NCBI RefSeq assembly: GCF_964204645.1
Contig: NC_134026.1
Span: forward strand, 14,970,450 to 15,034,449
DNA length: 64,000 bases
Origin: Tubulanus polymorphus
Taxonomy: Eukaryota > Nemertea > Palaeonemertea > Tubulaniformes > Tubulanidae
Direction of reading: 5' to 3'
Shown in pieces: positions 54,371-64,000 of this stretch; the first letter of the stretch is position 1, and every line of letters begins with the position of its first letter. The notes under the pieces were generated by a model. The model made no database searches. It saw nothing but the letters and a program-made list of their open reading frames with translations, and was not told where the DNA came from. The translations under genes were made by a program, and so were the position numbers.

Positions 54371-54685
54371 TTATTTTGAATCATATAATTTTTCATCAAG
54401 TTCATGAATATATTTATGAGTTTTTAAACTCTTTTTATTTTTATATCTTTTATTGCATATTTCACAGCATTTAATATTATTCAATCTATCTGAAATATAA
54501 TTCATATTTTCTATTAATTCAGTGTATCTAATTTTACAGCAATCATAGAATTCTAACAACTGTTTTATAGTATAAACTGAGAATGAAAATAAACCTGTAA
54601 GCATAATAATTGATTTAATATTCTGTTGATTTTTATATATTAGATGTAATAAGTTTAATATATTTTCACTCATTTTTATAGCCAA
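54371..54685 (-). CDS. 104-aa protein: membrane segment plus C2H2 zinc finger (copy F)
   Basis: N-terminal helix, hydrophobic segment (residues ~25-45; IIMLTGLFSFSVYTIKQLL), then a helical region and a C2H2 finger near the C-terminus (CCEICNKRYKNKKSLKTHKYIH). The combination of a membrane anchor and a nucleic-acid-type finger is unusual. An internal ATG at codon 5 fits the element's TATAAAAATGAG start context better. No homologue elsewhere in the window. Intact frame next to another small membrane gene, 26 bp upstream. Confidence 0.55.
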   Translation of the reverse strand: MAIKMSENILNLLHLIYKNQQNIKSIIMLTGLFSFSVYTIKQLLEFYDCCKIRYTELIENMNYISDRLNNIKCCEICNKRYKNKKSLKTHKYIHELDEKLYDSK

Positions 54686-54711
54686 AATATATGAAATTAA
54701 AAGATGCTGTT

Positions 54712-54930
54712 TTAATCATCCAAATCATTTAAATCATTAACTTTTTTATTGTTATTCTTTCTGTGATTGTTTCCATTTAACTTCTTTAATTTCTTGCTCA
54801 ATTTTATATTTTCATTAATCAAATCCTTACTAATATTTTCATAATAAAAGAAAAGCGCAGCCAATATTAATCCACCTGCTACTAAATAATGTTTCAAATC
54901 ACTTTTCCCAGTTGGGATGAAACCATCCAT
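54712..54930 (-). CDS. 72-aa membrane protein (copy F)
   Basis: Starts in the typical TAAATGG context. One hydrophobic segment (residues ~14-30, HYLVAGGLILAALFFYY) followed by a helical region (LINENIKLSKKLKKLNG) and a tail of Asn, Lys and Asp. Unknown function; like the other small membrane proteins of this family it may belong to the particle or to a membrane step in assembly. Confidence 0.55.
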   Translation of the reverse strand: MDGFIPTGKSDLKHYLVAGGLILAALFFYYENISKDLINENIKLSKKLKKLNGNNHRKNNNKKVNDLNDLDD

Positions 54931-55047
54931 TTATTTAAGAGAAAAATTAAACAGTTTATAAAATATTTGCTAGTTTTTAATTAAATATTTTATAATCATT
55001 TTAAAGATATTAAACTTTTAAATGATTAAATCAAATAACAATTAAAT

Positions 55048-55818
55048 TTACAGCCAAACAATTTAACATTTCAACTGTCAAACAATTTAACATTTCAACT
55101 GTCAAACAATTTATCATTTCAACTGTCAAACAATTTATCATTTCAACTGTCAAACAATTTATCATTTCAACTGTCAAACAATTTATCATTTCAACTGTCA
55201 AACAATTTATCATTTCAACTGTCAAACAATTTATCATTTCAACTGTCAAACAATTTTACATTTCAACTGTCAAACAATTTAACATTTCAACTGTCAAACA
55301 ATTTATCCTTTCAACTGTCTTATCATTTCAACTGTCAAACAATTTATCATTTCAACTGTCAAACAATTTATCATTTCAACTGTCAAACAATTTATCATTT
55401 CAACTGTCAAAAAATTTATCATTTCAACTGTCAAACAATTTAACATTTCAACTGCCAAACAATTTATCATTTCAACTGTCTTATCATTTCAACAGTCAAA
55501 CAATTTATCATTTCAACTGTCAAACAATTTATCATTTCAACTGTCAAAAAATTCATCATTTCAACTGCCAAACAATTTATCATTTCAACTGCCATAAATT
55601 TATCATTTCAACTGTCAAACAATTTATCATTTCAACTGTCAAACAATTCATCATTTCAACTGTCTTATCATTTCAACTATCAAACAATTTATCATTTCAA
55701 CTGCCAAACAATTTATCATTTCAACTGTCAAACAATTTAACATTTCAACTGTCAAACAATTTATCATTTCAACTGTCAAACAATTTATCATTTCAACTGT
55801 CAAACAATTTATCGTTTC
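55048..55818. repeat. 24-bp minisatellite, about 32 units
   Basis: Unit CAAACAATTTATCATTTCAACTGT written in two parts: CAAACAATTTATC and ATTTCAACTGT. Repeats nearly without interruption over 770 bp, with single-base variants and four short units (TTATCATTTCAACTGTC without CAAACAATT). As 24 is divisible by three, an 8-residue repeat can be translated on the minus strand over part of it, but this is not taken as a gene. It lies inside copy F. Confidence 0.9.
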
Positions 55819-55827
55819 ATGCTAAAC

Positions 55828-55919
55828 ATATCATGATCTTTAGGATAGTTACTGAAATCAAAATGATGTTTTAATGTTTTTAAATCATCGGTTATGTTAT
55901 TAGTTTTTATCTTTAATAT
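55828..55919 (-). pseudogene. PolB fragment downstream of motif C (copy F)
   Basis: Matches the region just after the intein site in copies B and C (ILKIKTNNITDDLKTLKHHF and SNYPKDH). It begins at the residues directly after TDSY, so a breakpoint lies close to the intein junction. About 30 codons only. Confidence 0.65.
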
Positions 55920-56488
55920 GTGTTATGATATTTTGATTTAAGATGGTGTGATTTATTGCTTCGAGTATAATATTTTCCACAATTACATAAAACGCTTTCA
56001 TTAGGATTATATTTAGGCGCAACAATTTCATTATTTAAATTACATTGAATTCCAACATCTTTATATGATTTTTCATTTGGAATGTCAGGGATAAATCTCT
56101 TTTCTTGTAATCTGAAAAACATAACATAGCATTCTCTGAATGGGCAATAACGTAAGTGTAAAAATAATGTTTTATGATTTAATAATGTACTTTCATCATT
56201 AAAAAGTGATTGCATTTCATCTGTAATTATTAAATGTTTATCTATTCCATCAAATGTTGTGAATTTTGGAATTATTGTATTGAATAAGATTTTATCTTTA
56301 TCATTCGATAACTCTATCATTAGATAATGATTTTTAAACACTAATTCAGTAATATTTTTTACTTGAAAACGAAGACGCACAGTTTTAATCAAATCTTTAA
56401 TAGGAATGAAATTTTTGATTGTAAAATATTTTTCTAATTCATTTAAATCGATATCTTTGAAATGTAGTATCTGTTCATTCATATTCAT
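55913..56488 (-). CDS. 191-aa protein with C-terminal zinc finger (copy F)
   Basis: Intact frame. N-terminal part with DIDLNELEKYFTIKNFIPIK, middle with beta-type alternation (VRLRFQVKNITELVFKNHYL), VMFFRLQEKRFIP, and at the end a compact Cys/His unit (LCNCGKYYTRSNKSHHLKSK, final H). Similar 'C.CG..YT.SNK..H..SK.H' ends are common in small proteins of invertebrate Polinton-like elements. No homologue in element B. A DNA-binding accessory role is possible. A+T content and placement between PolB fragments show it belongs to copy F. Start choice: MNMNEQ, two nearby ATGs. Confidence 0.6.
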   Translation of the reverse strand: MNMNEQILHFKDIDLNELEKYFTIKNFIPIKDLIKTVRLRFQVKNITELVFKNHYLMIELSNDKDKILFNTIIPKFTTFDGIDKHLIITDEMQSLFNDESTLLNHKTLFLHLRYCPFRECYVMFFRLQEKRFIPDIPNEKSYKDVGIQCNLNNEIVAPKYNPNESVLCNCGKYYTRSNKSHHLKSKYHNTY

Positions 56489-56525
56489 AAATAGTTTTTT
56501 TTTATTAAAATTGATATTTTCATCA

Positions 56526-56830
56526 ACTCGTTAATTACTCGTTACTTTTAAACATAAAAAAAAATTTAACGCATATAAATATAAATATTCAATGTTTTAA
56601 ACATGAATTATTTCACTCGTTAATTACTCGTTACTTTTTATAACAAAATTTTTTTTAAACTCATTCAAATATAAATATTCAATGTTTTAAACATAAATTA
56701 TCTCACTCGTTAATTACTCGTTACTTTTTATGTTAAAAAAATAAGAATTTAACGCACATAAATATAAATATTCACTGTTTTAAATATGAATTATTTCACT
56801 CGTTAATTACTCGTTACTTTTTATATTATT
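56526..56830. repeat. ~90-bp tandem repeat with ACTCGTTAATTACTCGTTAC, four units
   Basis: The string ACTCGTTAATTACTCGTTAC starts at 56526, 56615, 56705 and 56798. Between are AAATATAAATATTCAATGTTTT and a TTTAAACATRAATTATTTC block. One such unit is present near the terminus of copy C (11366), so it is an amplified subterminal signal. Confidence 0.85.
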
Positions 56831-56839
56831 TCACTCATT

Positions 56840-57098
56840 ATTCTTATTTCTAATATGACTTTTAGATTTTAAATGTTCTTTATAATATCTTTTATCACTG
56901 AATGATTGATAACATGTATCACATTTGTATGTTTCTTTTTCATTCTTTTAATTCGTCTAATTTAGTTTCTAATATATCATCTTTATATTCTAGTTTCAAT
57001 GTATTCTCTAAATGTGTTTTAGTTTTATTTTGTCTTGCTTTTTGGGATTTATCTATATTGATATTACATGTTGGACAGTAGTACTTATTTGCTTCCAT
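56840..57098 (-). pseudogene. PolB N-terminal fragment with zinc finger (copy F)
   Basis: ATG at 57096-57098 (TTAAAATGG, as in copy C). It encodes the first zinc fingers (MEANKYYCPTCNI, YKCDTCYQSFSDKRYYKEHL) with a frameshift near 56950, then ends. Same subfamily as copies A and C; the rest of PolB is deleted. Confidence 0.7.
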
Positions 57099-57177
57099 TT
57101 TAATACTAAATTTTTTATTAAAATTGATTTTAGAAGTTATTCATTTATATTTTACTCATATATATGAATATTTTTAG

Positions 57178-57580
57178 AGTAATAGGGAATATGTTGTTTC
57201 AGGTTAAAGGTTGAATGGTCGAGTTCATTAATAACAAATATTAAAAGTAATTTAAAACTATAATATATTTTCATAACCGTGTGTATTTCAGTTGAATAAT
57301 AGAATAATTATTATTATTTGAATATATTTGATTATATGAATGTGTGTATTGTAAATAAATCAATTGGTCGTGGAGCGGAGCGGTAGCGAAGTGGAGCGAC
57401 CAATTGATTTAATACAATATGCTTTTTAAATTATTGATATCTTAGAATAAATATTTAGTTTTAATATTAAATGCACACGGTTATGAAAATATATTATAGT
57501 TTTGAATTACTTTTAATGTTTTGTTTTTAATGAACTCGACCGTTCGACCTTTGGCTTGAAACAACATATTCCGTATTACT
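57178..57580. repeat. Palindromic terminal repeat of copy F (403 bp)
   Basis: Starts AGTAATAGGGAATATGTTG and ends CAACATATTCCGTATTACT. Long inverted arms continue inward (GTTTCAGGTTAAAGGTTGAA; TATTTTCATAACCGTGTG), with a G+C-richer core hairpin (57359-57409: CAATTGGTCG...CGACCAATTG around GGAGCGGAGCGGTAGCGAAG). The outer end at 57580 abuts the zinc-finger gene of copy G. Confidence 0.8.
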
Positions 57581-57698
57581 GAGATATTCTTCTGGAACCA
57601 AAATTAAAATATCTAGATGAAATTTTTAAGATATTTTCTATGGAAGATCATACTCCAGAATATAAGCAATGGCTTGAAAAAATGAAAATGATAGAAAA

Positions 57699-59935
57699 CA
57701 AGAGCCCCAAGGGGCACAATGGCCAGCCTGTCAGATTTGCTTTATATAAATGATGTAATCTGTGGGTTATATTTATCAATATACACTCCCTGCTCAATAT
57801 CATTTACATAGTAAAATCGTGTGTTAACACAGACAGCAGGAACGAATGTAATATAGAAATACTAAGTTATTGTATTGTTCAACGCCCCCTGGTGGCCATA
57901 AAAAAAACCAATGAGCTTGAAACTCACCTCGATCATAGAACATGTCATGAGCTACAACTTTCCAATTGATTATAGTAGCAAAATATGCTTAAGTATCAAT
58001 TATGATGTGGAAAAACTTTTTTTCCACCTACGAATGAGTACTGATGACCCCAAGATGGCTGCCAAGTGCGTCATAATTGCCTGGTCAAAAATACCCTCTC
58101 GGATATAAAAGATCCCTTTCCAAAGAATACCCATTACAAATTGCAATGAAACATGGCGCACCATTAGAAAGCTACAGTACTCAGAATTCAGGCCAAAATT
58201 GACATTTTTGGGAACAAAAAAGGTCACAGTACGGCCATCTTGAGTCCGATCGACTCAATTTTTCTCATGCCGATGGGCCCTCGGGGGATACAAATATATA
58301 CGACTGATCAAGCTTATTGATAAAAGTGTCTTCAAAATTTCCCTCGAAAACTTCAAAAATGTGTAAAAAGTGCTGATTTTGGCGAACAACAATGGCTGCC
58401 AGTCGGCCATCTTGAATCTGACAGGGCCAGTTTTTGGCCTGAAGATGTGTCTAGGGTAGATACACGTATAAAACAAATATCAAGACATTACCTTGAAGCG
58501 TCTTCAAAACTTTGGAACTCTCACGAACTATCTAGATGGTTATCTCTCGACCTCAATAGCTTCAAGACCCATCTCAAAACAACTTTGTTCCATGCAGCAT
58601 ACCATTAACTCTCGGAAAGCGAATTGTATTTAACATTTTTTGGCAGAATAAAATTTGATTGAATTTGCAATTCGGGCACATGGCTAATTAGCATATCAAG
58701 GTCATACACCCGATTTGGTAAAACCTTTTTTTCGCGAACCTTGCGCGATTGTCAAGGATGAATTTTCTGTAGAGCAAATAAAAATTCCTCCCAAACACCA
58801 AATCAACTAAAGATTTCATAGAAATCGATCTTGAAATACAATTTTAAATCATAAAATAAAACCCGGAAGTAAAACAGTAGACGATACCGCGGATTCACGT
58901 GAACACCTGATTTCTGTAAACGAAATGTTGGTTGTGACAAAATTGTTCAGACGGTTTTAGGTGGTAATAAGTACGGAAACGTAACGACCATGGTCGACTT
59001 ATTCGATGAAATCAGGCCTACGTGATATCCAAATTTTGACTTTTTTATTCTCCAGACCTCCCTGATATAGAAATAGAAAAGTTTGGTGGTACGAAAGTGC
59101 AATCACAGCGCCGACGGGGACAGAGCCGATTCAAAGATCGGCGGAGTGAGAATTGAGGTGGACGAACACGAAGAAGTAGGCTATTGCGCTACTTGAATCA
59201 CGAAAACTCCTGGCGCGGCCCCGACGCTTTTCGTTGATTAAGTAATACAAATATCATGCAATGGGTTTTCACAATCTACCGCTGGTATTTACCGGATTTC
59301 AATATCACTCCAAAATTCAAAGAAACCTCGAAGTATCGAACCGGAACACTTCCGGTAGATATCCGCGGCTGCCCAACCGGGAAACTTATTTGTTTCAATA
59401 GATATTGATAGGATCCATCATCTTCACCCGTCAAGGGATTCGAACCCACTAAGCTAAAGCCATGCCAGAATCGGGTCGGGCCAATCACAGCGCTTGTAAC
59501 AAACCACATTAGGCTTCTGTGGAATTTCCCAGTAAATGGGCCAATCAGCGAAAACGTAGCGAACGCGGAAGTATTGTCGCGTGTTGATACATGACGTCAT
59601 GCGCAAAAGCGCCAGTAATGAAATCGCGATAATTCACGTGAACAGCTGCTGATATTTTCAGATAAACCAATCACAGGGAAGACACAACTTCCTGATTGGC
59701 TGATAAAAATTGAAATTTTCCCGATTTAACTTTCGTGAAAAATGCAGAAAACATTTTTATGAGACCCTATTTCAAAATTCTGCTCGCTTCGATTCCGAGA
59801 ATGGATTACGCTTAAATACGTGATTTGTTCGAATATGCCCTCACTTGGCAAGCAAAAGAGCCTTTTGTGTGGAAACCATGTCATTTAAATTCGCTCCATT
59901 TGTATAGTAATAGGCTCAGCCTACGGCTGGCCTAA
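57699..59935. mobile_element. 2.2-kb composite host-type insertion in the zinc-finger gene
   Basis: Starts CAAGAGCCCCAAGGGGCAC and ends GGCTGGCCTAA; base composition is that of the host. It interrupts the gene between GAAAA and TAAAAATGG. The left end also occurs at 25053-25100 in reverse, so it is a repeat family. A LINE-like tail (SFKTHLKTTLFHAAYH, 58540-58608) lies inside. Internal GGCCATCTTGA-type repeats occur at 58230 and 58408. The remaining 1.3 kb shows no gene. Confidence 0.55.
58485..58670 (+). pseudogene. Tail of a non-LTR retrotransposon ORF
   Basis: The frame reads LNSFKTHLKTTLFHAAY then a stop and an A+T-rich 3' end. Strings of the type 'FK..LKTHLF..AY' are common at the C-terminus of LINE reverse transcriptase proteins in marine animals. 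Only ~45 codons, so the family is not determined. Confidence 0.4.
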
Positions 59936-60010
59936 TAAAAATGGTGAAATAACTAAAAAAGATATTATAAAAACAATTATTCCGTCAACATTTAACACAC
60001 AAGAAAAGAA

Positions 60011-60765
60011 CGGTACTCGAAAAACGCCTAATGAAATACACCGAATCGGAAAACGCATAACGCCTTATTCCTAGAAAATGACCTAATTTCGTAATTGCAC
60101 CATCTACTGAGACTCACAATCCAACTCATCAACGGAACAGTTTGAAAATACATGTGTTTTACGCTTCACGAAACGACACTACTACTCTTATAAACTACAT
60201 TATAGGATGATTATAGAATGTCCGCCGTGCAAGCAATTAATTACATAACGCCATAGAAGTGTAAACTGAGACAGTTTACACTTCTATGATAACGCGAAAA
60301 CAAACGCCGCGGTTATAAACCGGCTTTCTTGAATTTTGAAACTGGAATGCATAAATATGGTACAACGCACACAAAGACTGATAAAGTAGCAAATTATCCT
60401 CCAAACTTTTCACAACCACGCTAATGTGAACCTACCGAACCAATGAGAGACTAAATAATGTCCAGCCCCTGAACTTCCTTGAACAAAATATAATAAACTA
60501 TACGTTCCATATAAAAAATATGATGTCTTTTATTATCATAATACTCTGTCCTAATATGAAATAATAACACAGATAAGCCTGTGTAACCAAAGACAGTAGA
60601 AACGAAGATGGAACAGGCGGGGCTCCACGCACTCTGACGTGAACTATGTAGCGTTGCGTACATAGTTCACGTAGGGATTTAGGTCAATTTCTTGGATGTT
60701 ACTATGAATTAGGCGTTATACGTTTTCCGACTCGGTGTTTTTCATTAGGCGTTTTTCGAATACCG
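60011..60765. mobile_element. MITE, 755 bp, with ~57-bp terminal inverted repeats
   Basis: Ends CGGTACTCGAAAAACGCC and GGCGTTTTTCGAATACCG; the inverted arms run ~57 bp (ACACCGARTCGGAAAACG, ATAACGCCT). Flanked by AGAA on both sides, a possible 4-bp target duplication. Internal hairpins CATAGAAGTGTAAACTG / CAGTTTACACTTCTATG (about 60252-60288) and GAACTATGTA / TACATAGTTC. No transposase. Confidence 0.8.
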
Positions 60766-61130
60766 AGAAATGAAAATGTATTTATATCTATTATTTAACG
60801 ATTATTATAAAAAACCTAAATTAACAGAAGAAGATATGGAAAATATAAAAGAAACATTCAAAAAAATATTAAGATATTATGTGGATAATAGAATAACAGA
60901 TTCAATTAATTATGAATTCTGTTTGAATAAGGTTGTAAATTTTTTTAACATAGATATTATAATTCCATTTGATGAATTAACGAACAAAAAGAAACAAAGC
61001 AAGCTACATGAAATGTGGAATAATATAGAACTTTATTTAAATGGAAAAATTAAATGGAAGAACCTAAACAATTAAATCAAAATGAAGAAACCAGTAGTTA
61101 TTTCGAGTATGATGATCTTGATTTTATGGT

Positions 61131-64000
61131 TTAATGGCCATAAGGTAATGTTTTTATTCCATCATCCAAAATATATCTCTTATCGTCGAATGGATTTAAA
61201 CTAGTTTTTTCAACTTCATTAATGTACATCTCGTGATCTTCTGATCTTAAACAATTCATTTTGTGTTTCATTACAATTGAGTTGTATAAACACTTTATAT
61301 AATCTTAAAATTCTATATGTTTGTCAACCACATGTTTTGTTATTCCTTTTAACTTTTTAGCTTCATGATCTTTTGTTCTATAACTATACATTTTACTTCT
61401 TATCCCAACAAATTCAATCATTTCATCACCCCCTAATTCATCTTTAAACTTACCAGGCTGCTTTTTATTGTCATTGCTAAATAATTCACGATCTTTTGGA
61501 TAATTAATAAAATCAAAATGATGTTTTAATGTTTTTAAGTCTTTTGTAATGTCATTTGTCTTGATTTTTAGTATGTACGAATCGGTATTTTTTGGATTAA
61601 TGGGAACCCAGAATTGAATGTTCCATCTTCAGTTGATAAATCATAAACATAATCTGTTGGGTTATATATTTCAAATAAATCTCTAACTTCTACAGTTAAA
61701 TCTTTTTCTGTATGCCTTAAATTAAAACAATTTGGTTTAGATTTAATTAATTCAATATTCATATTAAATCCTAATGAATTACGTAGGATATTTAGCCCAC
61801 TTATTGCACATTTTCCTTTTTGCGCAAATGTTATTACTAGAGAACTCGTAAATTTTTTAGTACCATCTGCTGCGTAGAATCCAATGAAGAACCATTTTCT
61901 AAGATTATATTCTGCATTTAATACATAATCTGGTACTATCTTTTCTTTGGTTGAAGTATTACTTTTCACTATTGTATGAATATAGAATTCATCATTATAT
62001 TTTATAGCAAAATCCTTAGGATTATTCACATGTATTCTATAACATTGTGATGATCTATGATTTTAAAAACTTTGTGCGAATAAACTTCTTCACAGTATTT
62101 CTTTATTCTTTCTAATAATTTCAAATGTTGATTGCATAAATACCAACAATATTTATTACCCCAAACATAATTATACACACCTGCCGAACCATCTCCCATA
62201 ACAAATCCATTGATAAAATATTCTTTTTCTTCTAATATTTCGGGTTCAATATTATAAATATTATCAATTATTTAATCAAATGACATATGATTCATTCTTT
62301 GGAAAAATCTTTTATGTAATAATTCATCTCCAATTTTTATATCAGTTGGTTTTATTTCATCACCATTTCGTTTAATTAAACTATGATCTTCTGCAATATC
62401 TACAAACCCTAATTTAGTTCTAACTCTATAGATTTTCTAATTTGTTTTATGCCTAATAATATTCTTTAATTTTTTCCATATATTTCTTGTCCAAACATCC
62501 ATTAATCCATTTATTTGTATTGATTCCTTTTTACCATATGAAATATAACGTTCATTTTGCTTTGGAATTATTTCTGAAATTCTTCCTATCAACATTCTAT
62601 CATTACATTTTAATAATATTGGGGTGTCAGCTGTAACAGAATCAAAATATAATACTTCAATATGTTTTTCCCCAAAAAGTGGTTGTAAAACATTATAATA
62701 AAAATCATACATTAATAATTTTGGTATTTCTAAAACAGTTGAACCAATGAATATAGGTTTATTAAATTTCATTGACGTTTTTTTTAATTTTACCGCGGTT
62801 AAATAATCTTCAAATCTTTTATTTCCTAAATGTCTAGGACTTGATTGTAAATGTCTAAATCGTTCAGAATTATTTACTAATTCAATATCATTTCTATTGC
62901 TAATATTTTTACATGTTTTTCCATAAAAACTATCATTCATTAATTTGAAGAAATCTTTTTCAAAATCTGTTTTAGATATGGTTCTCTGTTGAGTATTAAA
63001 ATCTATATATTTTTCTAACCACTTCGATTAAATTCAATATATCTATGTACTTTATTTAATTTCATTCCTTGTTTTAGATAAAGTTTTAACATTCTATAAT
63101 GAACAATATAATTATATTTATTATTTGGAGTAAGTATTAATTTTTCTGTAAAAACATGATCTTAAATAACTATCATCTACGGCTAAATGTTCTGGGCAAT
63201 TTGGTAAGTTTCTTGTTTAAAACTTTATGTTATCAGGATATTCTAAATGAACTACAAAGAAATAACCAATTGTGCTTCATCTTCTAAACTCATAATTGCG
63301 CTTTCCCAATTAGTTTTATCATCATTTTCAATTTCTGTTAATATAAAATTTGTGTACGGTTGAGGTTGCATCATTACCCAACCATATAAATTATCGGCGT
63401 CAATATATACTAATTTATATTAATCATTTGCTTTAAAATGTCTCCCATATCACCACTAATTCCACCTCTAATTGATTTTTCAAATAATAAAACCATGTCT
63501 GGTTCTTTTAATAAATCTAATTCTACATTTGTATATTTTAACCCACATTGCCAGGTTAAACCAGGACTTGAATAACAATAACAGGGATCAACATTAAAAT
63601 GATTCAAATTAACTTCTCTATAATTTTCAAATATGTCAGCCAATATCATAACATCTGATTTTAAGTATAAATCTACTAATTCACCATGATTTTTTATCTT
63701 AAGGTGATTCCAAATATCTAATGTTCTATTAAAAACTTCATCTTTCACATACTCCTTTTAATTGATCATACAATTGTTCTTTTAATAATTCTGTTACATT
63801 AAAATCATCATGTGTTTTATAAAATGAATAAGGAATTGCGCCTTTATATCTCAATAATTTAAAATCTTGTTCATTTGGATAATAATGTCGAGTTATTATA
63901 AAATCATAATCAACTAAACTTTTTGCTATATTATCTAATGAACTTGCTAGAAATCTATAAGGATCTAAAAATCTAATGCAACCAAATTGAAATGAAAAAC
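61131..64000 (-). pseudogene. PolB with decayed intein (copy G), continues past the window
   Basis: Closest to the PolB of element B. From the right edge: Exo/TPR region (RFLASSLDN), YLKSDVMILADIFEN, GLTWQCGLKYTNVEL, motif A (YLYG.VMMQPQ) with losses near 63430, motif B (LMNDSFYGKTCKNI) at ~62930, the intein, and the C-terminal tail (SLNPFDDKRYI) to the stop at 61131. Frameshifts and stops near 63040, 63170, 63230, 63280, 62440 and 61300. The N-terminal part lies outside the window. Confidence 0.85.
61587..62640 (-). other. Decayed intein in PolB of copy G
   Basis: Starts SVTADTPILLKCN after YFD and ends before TDSYILKIK with FPLIQK-type residues in a shifted frame. LAGLIDADG motif 1 reads GFVMGDGSAG and motif 2 GFYAADGTKK. 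Length 1054 nt, broken by a stop near 62275, a stop or frameshift near 62440 and a deletion near 62045. Same insertion site as in copies B and C. Confidence 0.85.

Larger units (their letters stand above)
57581..61134 (+). pseudogene. Zinc-finger gene of copy G, in three pieces
   Basis: Homologue of the zinc-finger gene of element B. Piece 1 (57581-57698) covers EPKLKYLDEIF to KMKMIEN; piece 2 (59936-60010) covers KNGEITKKDIIKTIIP; piece 3 (60770-61134) covers KMYLYLLFNDYY to the acidic tail. It is broken by the terminus of copy F (5' side), a 2.2-kb insertion and a 755-bp MITE, with a frameshift near 61070. The fingers of the first half are missing. It converges on the PolB of copy G, as in element B. 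Confidence 0.75.

Noticed and set aside
55031-55249. 72-aa frame with an 8-residue repeat
   Set aside because: It is the translation of the 24-bp minisatellite; no start context, no non-repeat domain.
55048-55818. CRISPR-like array
   Set aside because: Units are contiguous 24-bp repeats with no unique spacers, in a eukaryotic genome.
59430-59500. tRNA-like GGATTCGAACCC (T-arm in reverse)
   Set aside because: No full cloverleaf can be formed; at most a relic of a tRNA-derived SINE.

Overview
The window is a stretch of an animal nuclear genome that has been repeatedly invaded by Polinton/Maverick elements (large self-synthesising DNA transposons related to adintoviruses). The host is probably a lophotrochozoan, perhaps a mollusc. 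This rests on three exons of an IMP-L2-like immunoglobulin gene at 25.6-26.3 kb, a Penelope fragment, a gypsy retrotransposon and dispersed repeats of a kind I associate with mollusc genomes; the phylum is a guess. Polinton sequence is very A+T-rich, and host and gypsy sequence is clearly less so.

The centrepiece is one nearly complete Polinton (element B, 36329-52781, 16,453 bp). It has ~111-bp terminal inverted repeats, AG...CT ends and a 6-bp target duplication GGCTTC. From right to left it carries, mostly on the minus strand: a protein-primed family B DNA polymerase (PolB), a convergent zinc-finger gene, a penton-like gene (one nonsense codon), small membrane and hypothetical genes, a 433-aa and a 478-aa structural-looking protein, a double jelly-roll major capsid protein, an integrase with chromodomain, an A32/FtsK-type packaging ATPase, two overlapping small genes and an OB-like gene. 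Gaps are often 0-30 bp, and 12 of 15 genes begin with the string TAAATG.

The PolB gene of element B is split by a 355-aa intein with a two-motif LAGLIDADG homing endonuclease, placed inside the catalytic YxDTD motif. Two other, decayed PolB copies (C at 6-11 kb, G at 61-64 kb) have the intein at the same site. The intein and its close flanks look more alike between subfamilies than the rest of PolB, which suggests homing between Polinton lineages inside an animal genome.

Other copies, left to right: Z (1-5248: ATPase stub, integrase, two small genes, two HNH endonuclease genes, palindromic terminus), inserted in the penton-like gene of C (5249-11637: penton-like, OB-like, PolB with intein, palindromic terminus), itself abutting D (11638-12575: integrase cut by a gypsy element at 12576-~17.6 kb). 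Then come host sequence, E (21.7-23.3 kb, PolB relic), host repeats and the immunoglobulin exons, A (27593-36195, plus strand, PolB to the 478-aa gene), element B, host repeats, F (54-57.6 kb, small genes, minisatellite, palindromic terminus) and G (57.6-64 kb, zinc-finger gene and PolB, interrupted by a 2.2-kb insertion and a 755-bp MITE). Two subfamilies are visible: B/E/G with simple termini, and A/C/F/Z with palindromic termini.

Role in the cell (inference from the family): PolB, OB-like protein and integrase replicate and insert the element; capsid, penton-like, membrane and ATPase proteins could form a virion. Similarity statements were made by eye; no searches were run.
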